From: Pseudomonas parakoreensis
GTDB lineage: Bacteria > Pseudomonadota > Gammaproteobacteria > Pseudomonadales > Pseudomonadaceae
NCBI RefSeq assembly: GCF_021602155.1
Contig: NZ_BQHY01000004.1
Location: 186,001-250,000 of the forward strand
Direction of reading: 5' to 3'
DNA: 64,000 nucleotides
The position numbers were made by a program, and so were the translations under genes. Position 1 is the stretch's first letter; every line of letters starts with the position of its first letter. Positions 55,474-63,414 of the stretch are shown here, one piece after another. The notes under the pieces are model-generated. The model saw nothing but the letters and a program-made list of their open reading frames with translations, made no database searches and was not told the DNA's origin.

Positions 55474-56259
55474 TCAGTCCGGCAACTGCTCCACCACAAT
55501 CCCCAATCGCCGATAATCCTCGACACTGCCCGACGCCACATGCCGCTCGGTAATCAGCGTATGCAGGCGCGTGCACGGCGCCACCACAAACGGCTCCACC
55601 GCCCCGAGCTTGTCCGCCGTGGTCACCGCAATCACCCGCGTCGCGCTGTCGAGCAGCGCCTGTTTCACCGGCACTTCATCGAAGTGCAGCGAGGTGATGC
55701 CCACTTCCGGGTGAATCGCGCAGACGCCGGTAAAGGCCAGATCCGCCTTGATCCCGGCCAGCATGCGCACCGCCTCGTGCCCGCCGGCCGCCATCGTGCG
55801 CGGATTAAGTTGCCCTCCGGCGAGAATCACGTTCACGCCCTTGTACTCAGACAACGCGATGGCCGTCATCGGCGCTGCGGTCACCGCGGTGATCTGGATA
55901 TCCGCCCGCAGCGAGCGTGCCACCTGCAAAGTGGTGGAGCCGGAATCGAACAGCACAATCTGCCCGTCCTCCACCTCTCGCGCTGCCCGTTGCGCCAACC
56001 GCACTTTGACCTCATCGGTCTCATCCAGCCGGGTGAAGTAATCCTTGCCGCTGTCCTTGGGCCTTGGCAGCGCCCCGCCGTGCACGCGCTGCACCAGCCC
56101 GGCGTGGTCCAGTTCGGCGAGGTCGCGGCGAATGGTGTCTTCGGACACGGCGAAGTGCTGGCTCAACTCGGAAGCCATGACCTTGCCGTCGCGTTCGAGG
56201 ATCAGGAGGATTTTCTGCCGACGCAGGGAGGGCAGTTCGGTGACCGAATGATCGTGCAT
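55474..56259 (-). CDS. DeoR/GlpR-family transcriptional repressor
   Basis: This 261-residue regulator has an N-terminal DeoR helix-turn-helix (VMASELSQHFAVSEDTIRRD, about 26-45, then LVQRVHGGAL) and a C-terminal DeoRC sugar-phosphate sensor domain (FDSGSTTLQVARSL, ILAGGQLNPRTMA, DLAFTGVCAI). The ligand is probably a phosphorylated metabolite. No sugar-catabolic operon is adjacent, so its target is unknown. It converges on the polyamine oxidase gene. Confidence 0.9.
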   Translation of the reverse strand: MHDHSVTELPSLRRQKILLILERDGKVMASELSQHFAVSEDTIRRDLAELDHAGLVQRVHGGALPRPKDSGKDYFTRLDETDEVKVRLAQRAAREVEDGQIVLFDSGSTTLQVARSLRADIQITAVTAAPMTAIALSEYKGVNVILAGGQLNPRTMAAGGHEAVRMLAGIKADLAFTGVCAIHPEVGITSLHFDEVPVKQALLDSATRVIAVTTADKLGAVEPFVVAPCTRLHTLITERHVASGSVEDYRRLGIVVEQLPD

Positions 56260-56438
56260 GGTTTTGCCTGTTTGTGCTTGTAGTTGCAGGTTTTGCCGAG
56301 ACTAGCGAAAGCCTAGGGCAAACACAAACCGGCGGGTATCAATTGTTTCGATCATTGGAATCAACAGGCCGAATTTTTTCTTTGCATGGCCCCTGTTCAG
56401 AATGGCCTCACTTTAAAAAGGCTCAGGATGAACAGCTG

Positions 56439-56507
56439 ATGAATCTCAATTTTGCGTTTGCGTGCATGATCGTGGTGTCTTTTGCGATTGCCCTTGGCCA
56501 CGCCTGA
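56439..56507 (+). CDS. Possible 22-residue membrane peptide
   Basis: ATG 56439 opens a 22-codon frame (MNLNFAFACMIVVSFAIALG then HA) that would be one transmembrane helix. AGGA lies 14 nt upstream, and a two-codon ORF (ATGAACAGCTGATG) overlaps the start. It stops 4 nt before the stop codon of the converging LysR gene. This is the kind of small hydrophobic protein seen in many genomes, but evidence is only the reading frame. Confidence 0.35.
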   Translation: MNLNFAFACMIVVSFAIALGHA

Positions 56508-56511
56508 TACG

Positions 56512-57405
56512 TCACACCGACGCCGCCAAGTGCTCGCGAAGCCATTTGTGTGCCGGGTCGCGGTGCGCGCGCTCGCCCCAGAACATTGCCATTTCGTAGC
56601 CCGGCACCTGCAGCGGTGCGTCCACCACTTGCAACGCCGGGTTGCCGCGCACCAGCCGTGACGGCAGCATCGCCACCAGATCAGTACTGGCCAGCACTGA
56701 CATCACCATCAGAAAATGCGGCACCGACAACACCACTTTGCGCGCCAGACCGACCTCGGCCAGCGCCTTGTCGGTGACCCCGAAAAAACCGCCGCCCTCG
56801 CGCGACACCATCACGTGTTCCAGCTCGCAGAACTGTTCGCGAGTCGGCTTACGCTTCAAACCCGGATGCCCGACACGCCCGGCCAACACGTAATGCTCGG
56901 TAAACAGCACCCGTTGATGCAGATCCAGCGGCGCCTCTTCGGTGATGTGCAATGCCAGATCAAACGTGCCCTGCTCCGCCTGTTTGACCAATTGCGCCGG
57001 TACCAGGTCGAGCACCGCCAGCCGCGTGCCCGGCGCCTGAAGGCGCAAACCGCTGAGGGCTGGCAGCACCACCGTCGACTCGCCGTAATCGGTCGCCGCG
57101 ACTTTCCAGATGTGCCTGGCCTGCGCCGGATCGAACGCGCTGGCCGGCGCCACCGCGCGCTCCAGTGCCTGCAGCGCTTCACGCAACGGCTCGCGCAGTT
57201 CATCGGCCCGTGCAGTCGGGCGCATGCCCCGAGGGCCGGGCAGCAACAGCGGGTCGCCGAAAATCTCGCGCAGCTTGGCCAGGTGCACGCTCACCGACGG
57301 CTGCGACAGGTTCAACCGCTCTGCGGCGCGGGTTACGTTGTGTTCTGCCAACAACACGTCTAGGGTCAACAGCAAGTTGATATCCAGACGTCGTAAATTA
57401 TTCAT
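56512..57405 (-). CDS. LysR-family regulator, divergent from a quinone reductase
   Basis: This 297-residue LysR protein has the HTH HNVTRAAERLNLSQPSVSVHL at about residues 22-42, in the NodD/NahR-like branch (NLRRLDINLLLTLDVLLAEH). ATG 57405 follows AGG at a good distance; a start 24 nt upstream (MSDMSGIA) is possible. The 84-nt gap to the divergent reductase gene contains the dyad TATACCTGACATATCAGACA, a plausible operator near 57412-57431. It is likely to respond to a quinone or electrophile. Confidence 0.88.
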   Translation of the reverse strand: MNNLRRLDINLLLTLDVLLAEHNVTRAAERLNLSQPSVSVHLAKLREIFGDPLLLPGPRGMRPTARADELREPLREALQALERAVAPASAFDPAQARHIWKVAATDYGESTVVLPALSGLRLQAPGTRLAVLDLVPAQLVKQAEQGTFDLALHITEEAPLDLHQRVLFTEHYVLAGRVGHPGLKRKPTREQFCELEHVMVSREGGGFFGVTDKALAEVGLARKVVLSVPHFLMVMSVLASTDLVAMLPSRLVRGNPALQVVDAPLQVPGYEMAMFWGERAHRDPAHKWLREHLAASV

Positions 57406-57489
57406 GGCTATACCTGACATATCAGACATTCATTTCCAATATACCGATCAAGGACTGATCCTGCCTGCATCCAACCAAGGAGTTACGAC

Positions 57490-58266
57490 ATGAATGTGCT
57501 ACTGGTCTACGCCCACCCCGAACCCACTTCGCTCAACGGCTCGCTCAAGGACTTCACCGTCCAGCGCCTGCAAGCCGCCGGCCACACCGTGCAGGTCTCT
57601 GACCTGTATGCGATGAACTGGAAAACCACGATCGACGCCGATGACGCCCCCGGTCGCGATGAAAGCCGGCCATTCCACGCTTCGATCGATTCGAAACTGG
57701 CTTACCAACAGGGCCGGCAGTCCGCCGACATCGCCCGCGAGCAGGAAAAACTGCTGTGGGCCGACGCATTGATCCTGCAGTTTCCGCTGTGGTGGTTCAC
57801 CATGCCGGCCATCCTCAAAGGCTGGGTCGAGCGCGTGTATGCCTACGGGTTTGCCTACGGTGTCGGCGAACACTCCGATGCGCGCTGGGGCGAGCGCTAC
57901 GGCGAAGGCAAGATGAAAGGCAAACGCGCGATGCTGCTGGTCACCACCGGAGGCTGGGATTCTCACTACAGCCCGCGCGGGATCAACGGGCCGATTGATG
58001 ATTTGCTGTTTCCGATTCAGCACGGCGTGCTGTTCTACCCCGGTTTCGACGTGGTGCCACCCTTCCTGGTGTACCGCGCCAGCCGCATGGATCAAGCGCG
58101 GTTTGCCGAGACCTGCGAGGCACTGGGTACGCGTCTGGATGAATTGTGGAGCACGCGGCCGATTGCGTATCGGCAGCAGAATGCCGGCGATTATGAGATT
58201 CCGGCGTTGACGTTGAAGGAAGGTATAGCCCCGGGGCTTGAGGGCTTTGCCGCCCACACACGGTAG
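57490..58266 (+). CDS. NAD(P)H:quinone oxidoreductase (flavodoxin-2 fold)
   Basis: This 258-residue FMN/FAD flavodoxin-like reductase of the NQO1/MdaB/KefF family begins VLLVYAHPEPTSLNGSLKD. It contains ALILQFPLWWFTMPAILKGW(V) and LLVTTGGWDSHYSPRG, residues that line the flavin. It reduces quinones by two electrons, protecting against redox cycling. CAAGGAGTTACGAC precedes ATG 57490. The divergent LysR gene probably controls it. A KefF-like role with the antiporter 36 kb away is conceivable but unsupported. Confidence 0.88.
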   Translation: MNVLLVYAHPEPTSLNGSLKDFTVQRLQAAGHTVQVSDLYAMNWKTTIDADDAPGRDESRPFHASIDSKLAYQQGRQSADIAREQEKLLWADALILQFPLWWFTMPAILKGWVERVYAYGFAYGVGEHSDARWGERYGEGKMKGKRAMLLVTTGGWDSHYSPRGINGPIDDLLFPIQHGVLFYPGFDVVPPFLVYRASRMDQARFAETCEALGTRLDELWSTRPIAYRQQNAGDYEIPALTLKEGIAPGLEGFAAHTR

Positions 58267-58280
58267 AGATTACTGAACCT

Positions 58281-58417
58281 TTGTGGCGAGGGAGCGTGCT
58301 CCCGCTCGGCGACGCAGTCGCCGCAAAACCTGCGATTTCGGTGCACCTGAAACACCGCGACATCAGGATTTGGGGCCGCTTCGCAGCCCGGCGGGAGCAA
58401 GCTCCCTCGCCACAGGA
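58281..58417. repeat. REPIN, family C
   Basis: Arms TTGTGGCGAGGGAGCGTGCT and GGGAGCAAGCTCCCTCGCCA separated by a 90-nt loop between convergent genes. Confidence 0.9.
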
Positions 58418-58426
58418 GGGTGTGCT

Positions 58427-59446
58427 TCAGACTTCTTTCTGCGCTCGCCGCACCTGCACCAACAACGCCGGCGCAAAGTGCAGCAACACCATCCGCGCCA
58501 GATGATGCGTGAGGATAAACACCACATTCAGCCCACCGGCAAACGCGACAATCGCAATCGTCTCGATCGCCCCCGGCATATACGCCAGCCACAGCGACAG
58601 CGGATCACTGCCCAGCCAACGCGCCGCTACTTCGGCAAATGCCGCCGCCACCACGATCATCAAGCCGACCGACACCAGCGCCGTCCGACCATGCCGCCCG
58701 AGCTCCGCAAAACCGAGTCCCTGAAAGCGCGAGCCGATCCGCACGCCGAGAATCAGCGCCGCCAGATTCAGGCTCCAGTCCGGCATGTGGAAGCCGTGCA
58801 GCCATCCCGATTTCACAAACACCGCCGTCAGCAGAATCGCCGTCAGCATGAACGGCGCCGGCACGCCGATTGCCAGCAGCAAACGCCCGAGCACCACGCT
58901 CAGGCCAATCAGTACGAATACGGTCAACGCCATGCCTGTGCTCAACGGAGGGCTTTCAACCACCGCCACCGAGCCCTGCCCGGGAATCAAAAAGCTCACC
59001 AGCACCGTGATCAACAGCAACCGCATCAGGTGCACGATGATGACCTTGCTTGAGGCCTTTTCCGACTCCAGCAAATCAAACACCGCTGCCAGTGCGCCGG
59101 GGTATACCGCCAACAGCGCATCGGTACGGTTCCAGCCTGCGCCGCGGGTCAGCCATCCTCCAGCGAGGGCAATCTGTACCGTCAGGCATAGCAACAGAAC
59201 GCCGAGGCTTGGCAACATCGCCGATGCCGTTGCACTGTCCCACGCCTCGAACATCAGCCCGGTGGCGATGCCCAGCGTGACCTGGATGTAGCCCAGACCA
59301 TAAGGCGTTGCGGGGGCAAAACCGCTGCGCGTGGTGACCAGTGCGGTGACGAGGATCGCTCCCAGCAACAGGCCATGAGGGACACCGCTGACCTGCAACG
59401 CAGCGCCAACGGCGGCCGCGATCAACAAACACAGAATTGATTTCAT
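58427..59446 (-). CDS. AbrB-family (AmoA-like) membrane protein
   Basis: This 339-residue integral membrane protein with about ten helices is built of two similar halves: GVPHGLLLGAILVTAL, later IGVPAPFMLTAILLTAVF, then AYMPGAIETIAIVAFAGGLN. These are the AbrB / putative ammonia-monooxygenase repeat motifs (GxPxxxLLGA; YxPGGxxxM). The family resembles transporters and has been linked with regulation of aidB in E. coli, but no substrate is established. It is monocistronic, bounded by two REPINs. Confidence 0.82.
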   Translation of the reverse strand: MKSILCLLIAAAVGAALQVSGVPHGLLLGAILVTALVTTRSGFAPATPYGLGYIQVTLGIATGLMFEAWDSATASAMLPSLGVLLLCLTVQIALAGGWLTRGAGWNRTDALLAVYPGALAAVFDLLESEKASSKVIIVHLMRLLLITVLVSFLIPGQGSVAVVESPPLSTGMALTVFVLIGLSVVLGRLLLAIGVPAPFMLTAILLTAVFVKSGWLHGFHMPDWSLNLAALILGVRIGSRFQGLGFAELGRHGRTALVSVGLMIVVAAAFAEVAARWLGSDPLSLWLAYMPGAIETIAIVAFAGGLNVVFILTHHLARMVLLHFAPALLVQVRRAQKEV

Positions 59447-59484
59447 ATTCGCCTTCCTGGCTATTCCCTGAGGTATTCCACTCC

Positions 59485-59573
59485 CCTGTAGGAGCTGCCG
59501 AAGGCTGCGATCTTTTGATCTTGCTTTTAAAAAACAAAGTCAAAAGATCGCAGCCTTCGGCAGCTCCTACAGG
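59485..59573. repeat. REPIN, family A
   Basis: Inverted pair with loop TCTTGCTTTTAAAAAACAAAG between the AbrB-like gene start and the HD-domain gene end. Confidence 0.95.
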
Positions 59574-59585
59574 GGGGATTCGTTC

Positions 59586-60008
59586 TTACGTGCGCAACCG
59601 CCCAATCGCCCGCCGATACTTCTCGACCCGCTCCAGATCCTCCCAATCTGGCGAGGCAATCCGCGACAGGTCGCTGTTCTCTTCCAGATCCGCCAGTTTC
59701 ACCACCCGGCCAATCGGGTTCTGCGCCGCGCGCTCGACGAAATCCTCGTAGGATTCGCCCGGCACTTTGGTCACCGACTCAATCGCCGTCAGCACCTCTT
59801 CGCTGAAACCTTCCTTGCGCAAGTCATCGAGGCTGACGCCGCAATCCTCGACCAAGTCGTGCAGCACGGCGACGATGCGTTCTTCCAGCGAATTCATGCG
59901 CAACATGACTTTCAGCGGATGCAGAATGTACGGCGCACCGCCCTTGTCGACCTGCCCGGCATGGGCGGTGGCGGCGATGGCGATAGCGCGTTCGAGTGTC
60001 TGGGGCAT
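59586..60008 (-). CDS. Single-domain HD hydrolase, MESH1/SpoT-like (putative small alarmone hydrolase)
   Basis: This 140-residue protein is a stand-alone HD domain of the RelA/SpoT hydrolase type: HAGQVDKGGAPYILHPLKVML, then VAVLHDLVEDCGVS with the HD pair and ED, and VVKLADLEENSDL with the late Asp. No synthetase domain is attached. Such small alarmone hydrolases (and MESH1 in animals) remove the 3'-pyrophosphate of (p)ppGpp or hydrolyse related nucleotides such as (p)ppApp. The next gene upstream ends 14 nt before its start, so they form an operon with an unknown partner. Confidence 0.8.
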   Translation of the reverse strand: MPQTLERAIAIAATAHAGQVDKGGAPYILHPLKVMLRMNSLEERIVAVLHDLVEDCGVSLDDLRKEGFSEEVLTAIESVTKVPGESYEDFVERAAQNPIGRVVKLADLEENSDLSRIASPDWEDLERVEKYRRAIGRLRT

Positions 60009-60022
60009 GGAGATTCCTCGGG

Positions 60023-60403
60023 TTAGAGACCGTAACGGCCACCGACGTGGATATTGCGTTTGAGCCAGTTGCCGATTGTTTTCAAACGCCCCACTGGCCG
60101 GGCATGTTGCTCAAGCAGCATGGACACCAATGTCGCTTGGTCCACCTCCCGATGCGCATCGATCACCTGCGCAACCCACGCACAATCAGCCTTCTTCAAA
60201 TGCTCACGCCATTCGCCGGGCCAGCCATCCAGCTCATCCAGCGCCAACCACCGCGCCCCGCCCTGATTGGCATGCCCGCCGCCAATCGATTGCTCGAAGC
60301 AGAATGGCGTCGCCGGTCGGGACTGGTCGATGCTGAAAATGTAGATGTCTTGAGTGGGGTGCTGCGGGGTGGGGGCATTGTTGCGGCTGCCGATTTCGAT
60401 CAT
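60023..60403 (-). CDS. Hypothetical protein in operon with the HD hydrolase
   Basis: This 126-residue soluble protein has no signal peptide and no recognised family. Visible features are FCFEQSIGGGHANQGGARWLALDELDGWP, of which the Gly/His-rich part (SIGGGHANQGG) could be a loop; a helical middle (EWREHLKKADCAWVAQVIDAH); and a basic C-terminus (RLKTIGNWLKRNIHVGGRYG). It ends 14 nt before the HD-hydrolase start codon. It may modulate or partner the hydrolase. ATG 60403 is the first in frame but its ribosome site is weak. Confidence 0.6.
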   Translation of the reverse strand: MIEIGSRNNAPTPQHPTQDIYIFSIDQSRPATPFCFEQSIGGGHANQGGARWLALDELDGWPGEWREHLKKADCAWVAQVIDAHREVDQATLVSMLLEQHARPVGRLKTIGNWLKRNIHVGGRYGL

Positions 60404-60667
60404 GCGCGGTTCCGTCCTTGGGTGAGGCGTTACAACTTGTTTCGCAGTCTACGTCGTGGTGCCGATGGTGGGAACCTTTGGCGATGAGATGTAGACGGAC
60501 AACTGAAATGGTTCAACCCACCCTCTTTTGTGTAACATTTCCAAACCAAGGTATTTACAAGGATGTTCACCGTGTCAGGAAAACCTGCTGCTCGAGTTAC
60601 TGATCTAACCTCCTCCTAATGCTTGGTGCGCCTTAGCTAACTGAATGTATGCAAGAGTGAGAGCCGC

Positions 60668-61288
60668 ATGAGGTTTATCAAAAAAATAATGGCACTGGTA
60701 AAGCCAGAACCTAGGCAAGAGCAAATAGCCGGGTACAGCAAACAGGAGCTTAAAAGCTTGTTTGCTCGGCCTTTAGTTCAGACCAACCTACCGGTTCAGC
60801 CTCCCACTACTTCATTGGAAAGCGCTGATATCTGCGCATTTTTTTCGCAGTTCCTAATCGACCCTAAAGATTTGGTTGAATTTGAATCACTCGTCGAATC
60901 TCACTTCAGAAAAAATACTGAAAGAACCTTCAATGACCTTCCGGTATTTGAATACGAAAGCGCATTGAGCGGAGACCGACTGATATTCTTCGCATCTACT
61001 AGAGAATTCAACTCCGTCACGATTCGTTTGATAACTAATAGCCTTGAATTTTTAACGATGCTTAACCGCAAAAAATTTGCGGTTCCTCCACCTTGGTTTG
61101 CTTTTGAAGGCTACGAGCCTGCTTGGTGGGGAGGCAGCATGCAAGGTGCTCAAGAGTATTACGACAACAATTACTTTTTCAGTTTTTTCACTCAATTGAG
61201 TGACATTGAAAAGCAATCTTATTATTCGAGGTTTGGCGCAACTGATGAGTGGATCGAAAGGTTAGAATTAATGTACGACACCGAGTGA
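60668..61288 (+). CDS. Orphan hypothetical protein in A+T-rich DNA
   Basis: This 206-residue acidic, aromatic-rich protein has no signal peptide or membrane segment. Features include ICAFFSQFLIDPKDLVEFES, PPPWFAFEGYEPAWWGGSMQ and YYDNNYFFSFFTQ. Its A+T content and codon use (AAA, TTT, TTA, AAT common) differ sharply from genes to the left, suggesting recent acquisition. Size and composition resemble immunity proteins of polymorphic toxin loci, but no toxin gene adjoins, so this is only a guess. GAGTGAGAG precedes ATG 60668. The 260 nt before it hold nothing recognisable. Confidence 0.65.
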   Translation: MRFIKKIMALVKPEPRQEQIAGYSKQELKSLFARPLVQTNLPVQPPTTSLESADICAFFSQFLIDPKDLVEFESLVESHFRKNTERTFNDLPVFEYESALSGDRLIFFASTREFNSVTIRLITNSLEFLTMLNRKKFAVPPPWFAFEGYEPAWWGGSMQGAQEYYDNNYFFSFFTQLSDIEKQSYYSRFGATDEWIERLELMYDTE

Positions 61289-61413
61289 TTTCAACAGGAG
61301 CACCTTCGCGTACTCTCACCGGAATGGTTGATGGAACCTTCCGAGACGAACCTATCTCGAAACCATAAGCGCCCCGCTCACGATCAAACACGGGGCCATG
61401 GGAGAGTTCCGCG

Positions 61414-61845
61414 ATGAACATCCGAATGTTGCTCCTGATCACCACCTTCGCCGTCATCCCCACCTGCGTCATGGCCGAAGGCTGCGACGTCCAGACCCAA
61501 TCCTCCAGCGCTTCGGTGCCCGCCGTGGAAACCCACAGCTGCTACGAATACGAAGGCATGCCCGTCAACTCCATCGACTGGTCGTGCAGCAATGAGAGCA
61601 AAGACATGCTCAGCAGCACTAAAACCAAAGTCGACCACTGCGCTGATCACTATCAGGCCACGTGTGTCGCCACGATCACCCAGGAATCCCTGGCCAACCC
61701 GCACTCCACCAGCAAAGACAAAAACGCCAAGGCGCTGAACATCCCCGACAACGCCCAAGTGACCACGTATTACTACGACGCGGAGCATTTGGCCCAGGCG
61801 CGAATTGATTGTGAGAACGGGGGTGGGCATTGGAAGGCGAAATAG
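61414..61845 (+). CDS. Secreted Cys-containing hypothetical protein
   Basis: This 143-residue precursor has a signal peptide (cleavage after CVMA). The mature 122 residues contain six cysteines (EGCDVQ, HSCYEYE, WSCSNES, DHCADH, ATCVAT, DCENGG) that could form three disulfides. A stretch NAQVTTYYYDAEHLAQAR precedes the final Cys. The family is not recognised. GGGAGAG lies upstream of ATG 61414, and a strong terminator follows 20 nt after the stop, so it is a single-gene transcript with an outside-the-cytoplasm product. Confidence 0.7.
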   Translation: MNIRMLLLITTFAVIPTCVMAEGCDVQTQSSSASVPAVETHSCYEYEGMPVNSIDWSCSNESKDMLSSTKTKVDHCADHYQATCVATITQESLANPHSTSKDKNAKALNIPDNAQVTTYYYDAEHLAQARIDCENGGGHWKAK

Positions 61846-61863
61846 CGGCGTTTAGCGCGCATG

Positions 61864-61893
61864 AAAAAGGGACACTGATGGGTGTCCCTTTTT
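61864..61893 (+). terminator. Rho-independent terminator between converging genes
   Basis: Hairpin AAAAAGGGACAC-TGATGG-GTGTCCCTTTTT. Its symmetric A and T ends suit both the gene to the left and the repeat gene converging from the right. Confidence 0.93.
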
Positions 61894-61911
61894 GCTCTAA
61901 ATGGTGGGGAA

Positions 61912-62312
61912 TCAATGCTTCATGGCTTCACACTGATTGCGCAAGTCCGAATTCCGGTCACTCGAACAAGTGCTGCCCTTCTTCGCTTCACAAAATGCAC
62001 ATGGATACTGGAGCAAATACTGCCTTTTTCAGCCTCACACGTTGCGCGCAAATCCGAATCACGAATGCTCGAACAGGTGCTGCCCTTTTTCGCCTCGCAG
62101 TAAGCGCGCTGGTCGCTGTCGCGAATGCTCGAACAAGTACTGCCCTTCTCCGCTTCGCAGGACGCACGCAAATCACTGTCCCGGATTGAGGAGCAAGTAC
62201 TGCCTTCCTGCGTGGCCTGGCAGTAATTGCGCTGATCGCTGTCACTGATGTTGGAACAACTGGCAAACGTGTAACCGCTGAACATCAACAACATCGCAAA
62301 AATCAGTTTCAT
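61912..62312 (-). pseudogene. Secreted Cys-rich tandem-repeat protein, frameshifted by a 13-nt deletion
   Basis: The gene has a signal peptide (cleavage after SGYTFA), then 20-residue repeats of the form GSTCSSIRDSDLRASCEAEK, each with two Cys ten residues apart. One divergent and three clear units are in frame. The fifth unit is 47 instead of 60 nt long, so it has lost 13 nt. In the present frame translation leaves the repeat pattern (HVHFVKRRRAALV) and stops at 61920, giving 130 residues. In the shifted frame the repeat resumes (AFCEAKKGSTCSSDRNSD and on) to a stop at 61914-61912. The repair would give about five complete units plus CEAMKH. GGGAG precedes ATG 62312. The function is unknown. 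Confidence 0.7.
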
Positions 62313-62739
62313 CTCACACTCCCTTGGCTTGCCAGGAAACAGCCTGGCGCTGGTTTATCCAATTCAAATGAGCGTCGCGACACGCCATCAAATTGGCATC
62401 GTTTTTGAAGAAAGTTCCGGGGCGGGGATGGGTACTGGATTTTGGGATCTGAAAACCGCGTAGGAAATGACTGCGCGTGGTGAGGGAGCTTGTTATTGCG
62501 GGGCTGCGAAGCGGTTCCATACCCTGCGAGTCATTTTCCCCGGACACTCCGCAACCCTTGATTCACGACGGTTGCACCGCTGACCGGGAGCGAAAGCGCT
62601 GGCCACATCTGGTGATTTCACGTCCTACAGGCTGATTGCGACGGTGGGGATCGATGCCTAGAGTGGATCTGTCGCTGAACGAATTTGGCGATAGGGTTTC
62701 GCAGCTGGCACGGCCAACTCCCGGCTGCGCAAATTTTAT

Positions 62740-62819
62740 GGCGGTTGTGCGTGGGAGACCTTCGGGTCTGCCGGGTCTTGGTGTTAATCCTCCGGTCTGC
62801 GAACCCGCGCATAGCTGCC
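62740..62819 (+). ncRNA. Putative three-way-junction RNA leader with alternative fold
   Basis: P1 pairs 62740-62755 (GGC, TGCG, GGG) with 62804-62819 (CCC, CGCA, GCC). P2 is AGACC-TTCG-GGTCT (62756-62769), a UUCG-capped hairpin. P3 closes CCGG (62771-62774) with CCGG (62792-62795). The 3' strand end TGCCACC (62817-62823) is also exactly complementary to GGTGGCA (62844-62850), an alternative hairpin before the start region of the downstream gene. From memory, very similar sequences precede DUF3077/DUF6124 genes in many Pseudomonas; I cannot check this here. Confidence 0.6.
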
Positions 62820-62877
62820 ACCCATTTTGTTTCGCAGCAGGACGGTGGCAATTCTTCTCATTAAAAGGATTAGCACC

Positions 62878-63159
62878 ATGACGAACAAAAAATCGCTCTA
62901 CCAATGCGTTGACATGTCCTATCCGGCTTCGGATCACCCTGTCCTGCTGATTAATGCCGAAGCCCCCTTGAGTGACCTACATGCCTGCGCATCCGAACGC
63001 CTCGAGGCAGTCCTTAAGTATTTAGATCTCATGGCGTGCACCAGCCTCCCCGACCATTCCGAACACGACATCAGCACCATCACCACGATCGCGAGAATCC
63101 TGGTGCAGGACGTGAGGGATGTATTTCGGGTAATTGGGCAACGAGCAATTGAATCCTGA
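62878..63159 (+). CDS. Small DUF3077-like protein
   Basis: This 93-residue cytoplasmic protein has a variable N-terminus and a C-terminal helical part (PLSDLHACASERLEAVLKYL, then ITTIARILVQDVRDVFRVI), like the small DUF3077 proteins multiplied in fluorescent pseudomonads. The function is unknown; I suspect but cannot show a regulatory or toxin-antitoxin-like role. AAAAGGA lies 8 nt upstream of ATG 62878. The upstream leader can fold in two exclusive ways, and a strong terminator follows 31 nt after the stop. Confidence 0.65.
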   Translation: MTNKKSLYQCVDMSYPASDHPVLLINAEAPLSDLHACASERLEAVLKYLDLMACTSLPDHSEHDISTITTIARILVQDVRDVFRVIGQRAIES

Positions 63160-63190
63160 CCCAAGCGTTCTATCCCCCCTTTGAAGCCAT

Positions 63191-63216
63191 AAAAAACCGC
63201 GATATCGCGGTTTTTT
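63191..63216 (+). terminator. Rho-independent terminator
   Basis: Perfect palindrome AAAAAACCGCGATATCGCGG followed by TTTTTT, 31 nt after the DUF3077-like gene. Confidence 0.95.
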
Positions 63217-63414
63217 GTCCTTTGGATGGGTCGGAGTAGAAAACTCAGTCGCAAAATCGGCTGAGGCTCCGTCGCTAGCGACTTTGGTCTCAACGTCTTC
63301 CACTGACAAAAACTTAGTGGCACTCTGACATCCGGCAATTGATCGGTGTACTGAGGATCTTCGATCCTGATCAGCGACAATCACGGCAACAGTAGACGAG
63401 GAAAGGATATCTCC

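Noticed and set aside
56361-56408. Sigma-54 promoter (TGCATGGCCCC region)
   Set aside because: The GG and GC elements do not have the required TGGC-N-TTGC spacing.
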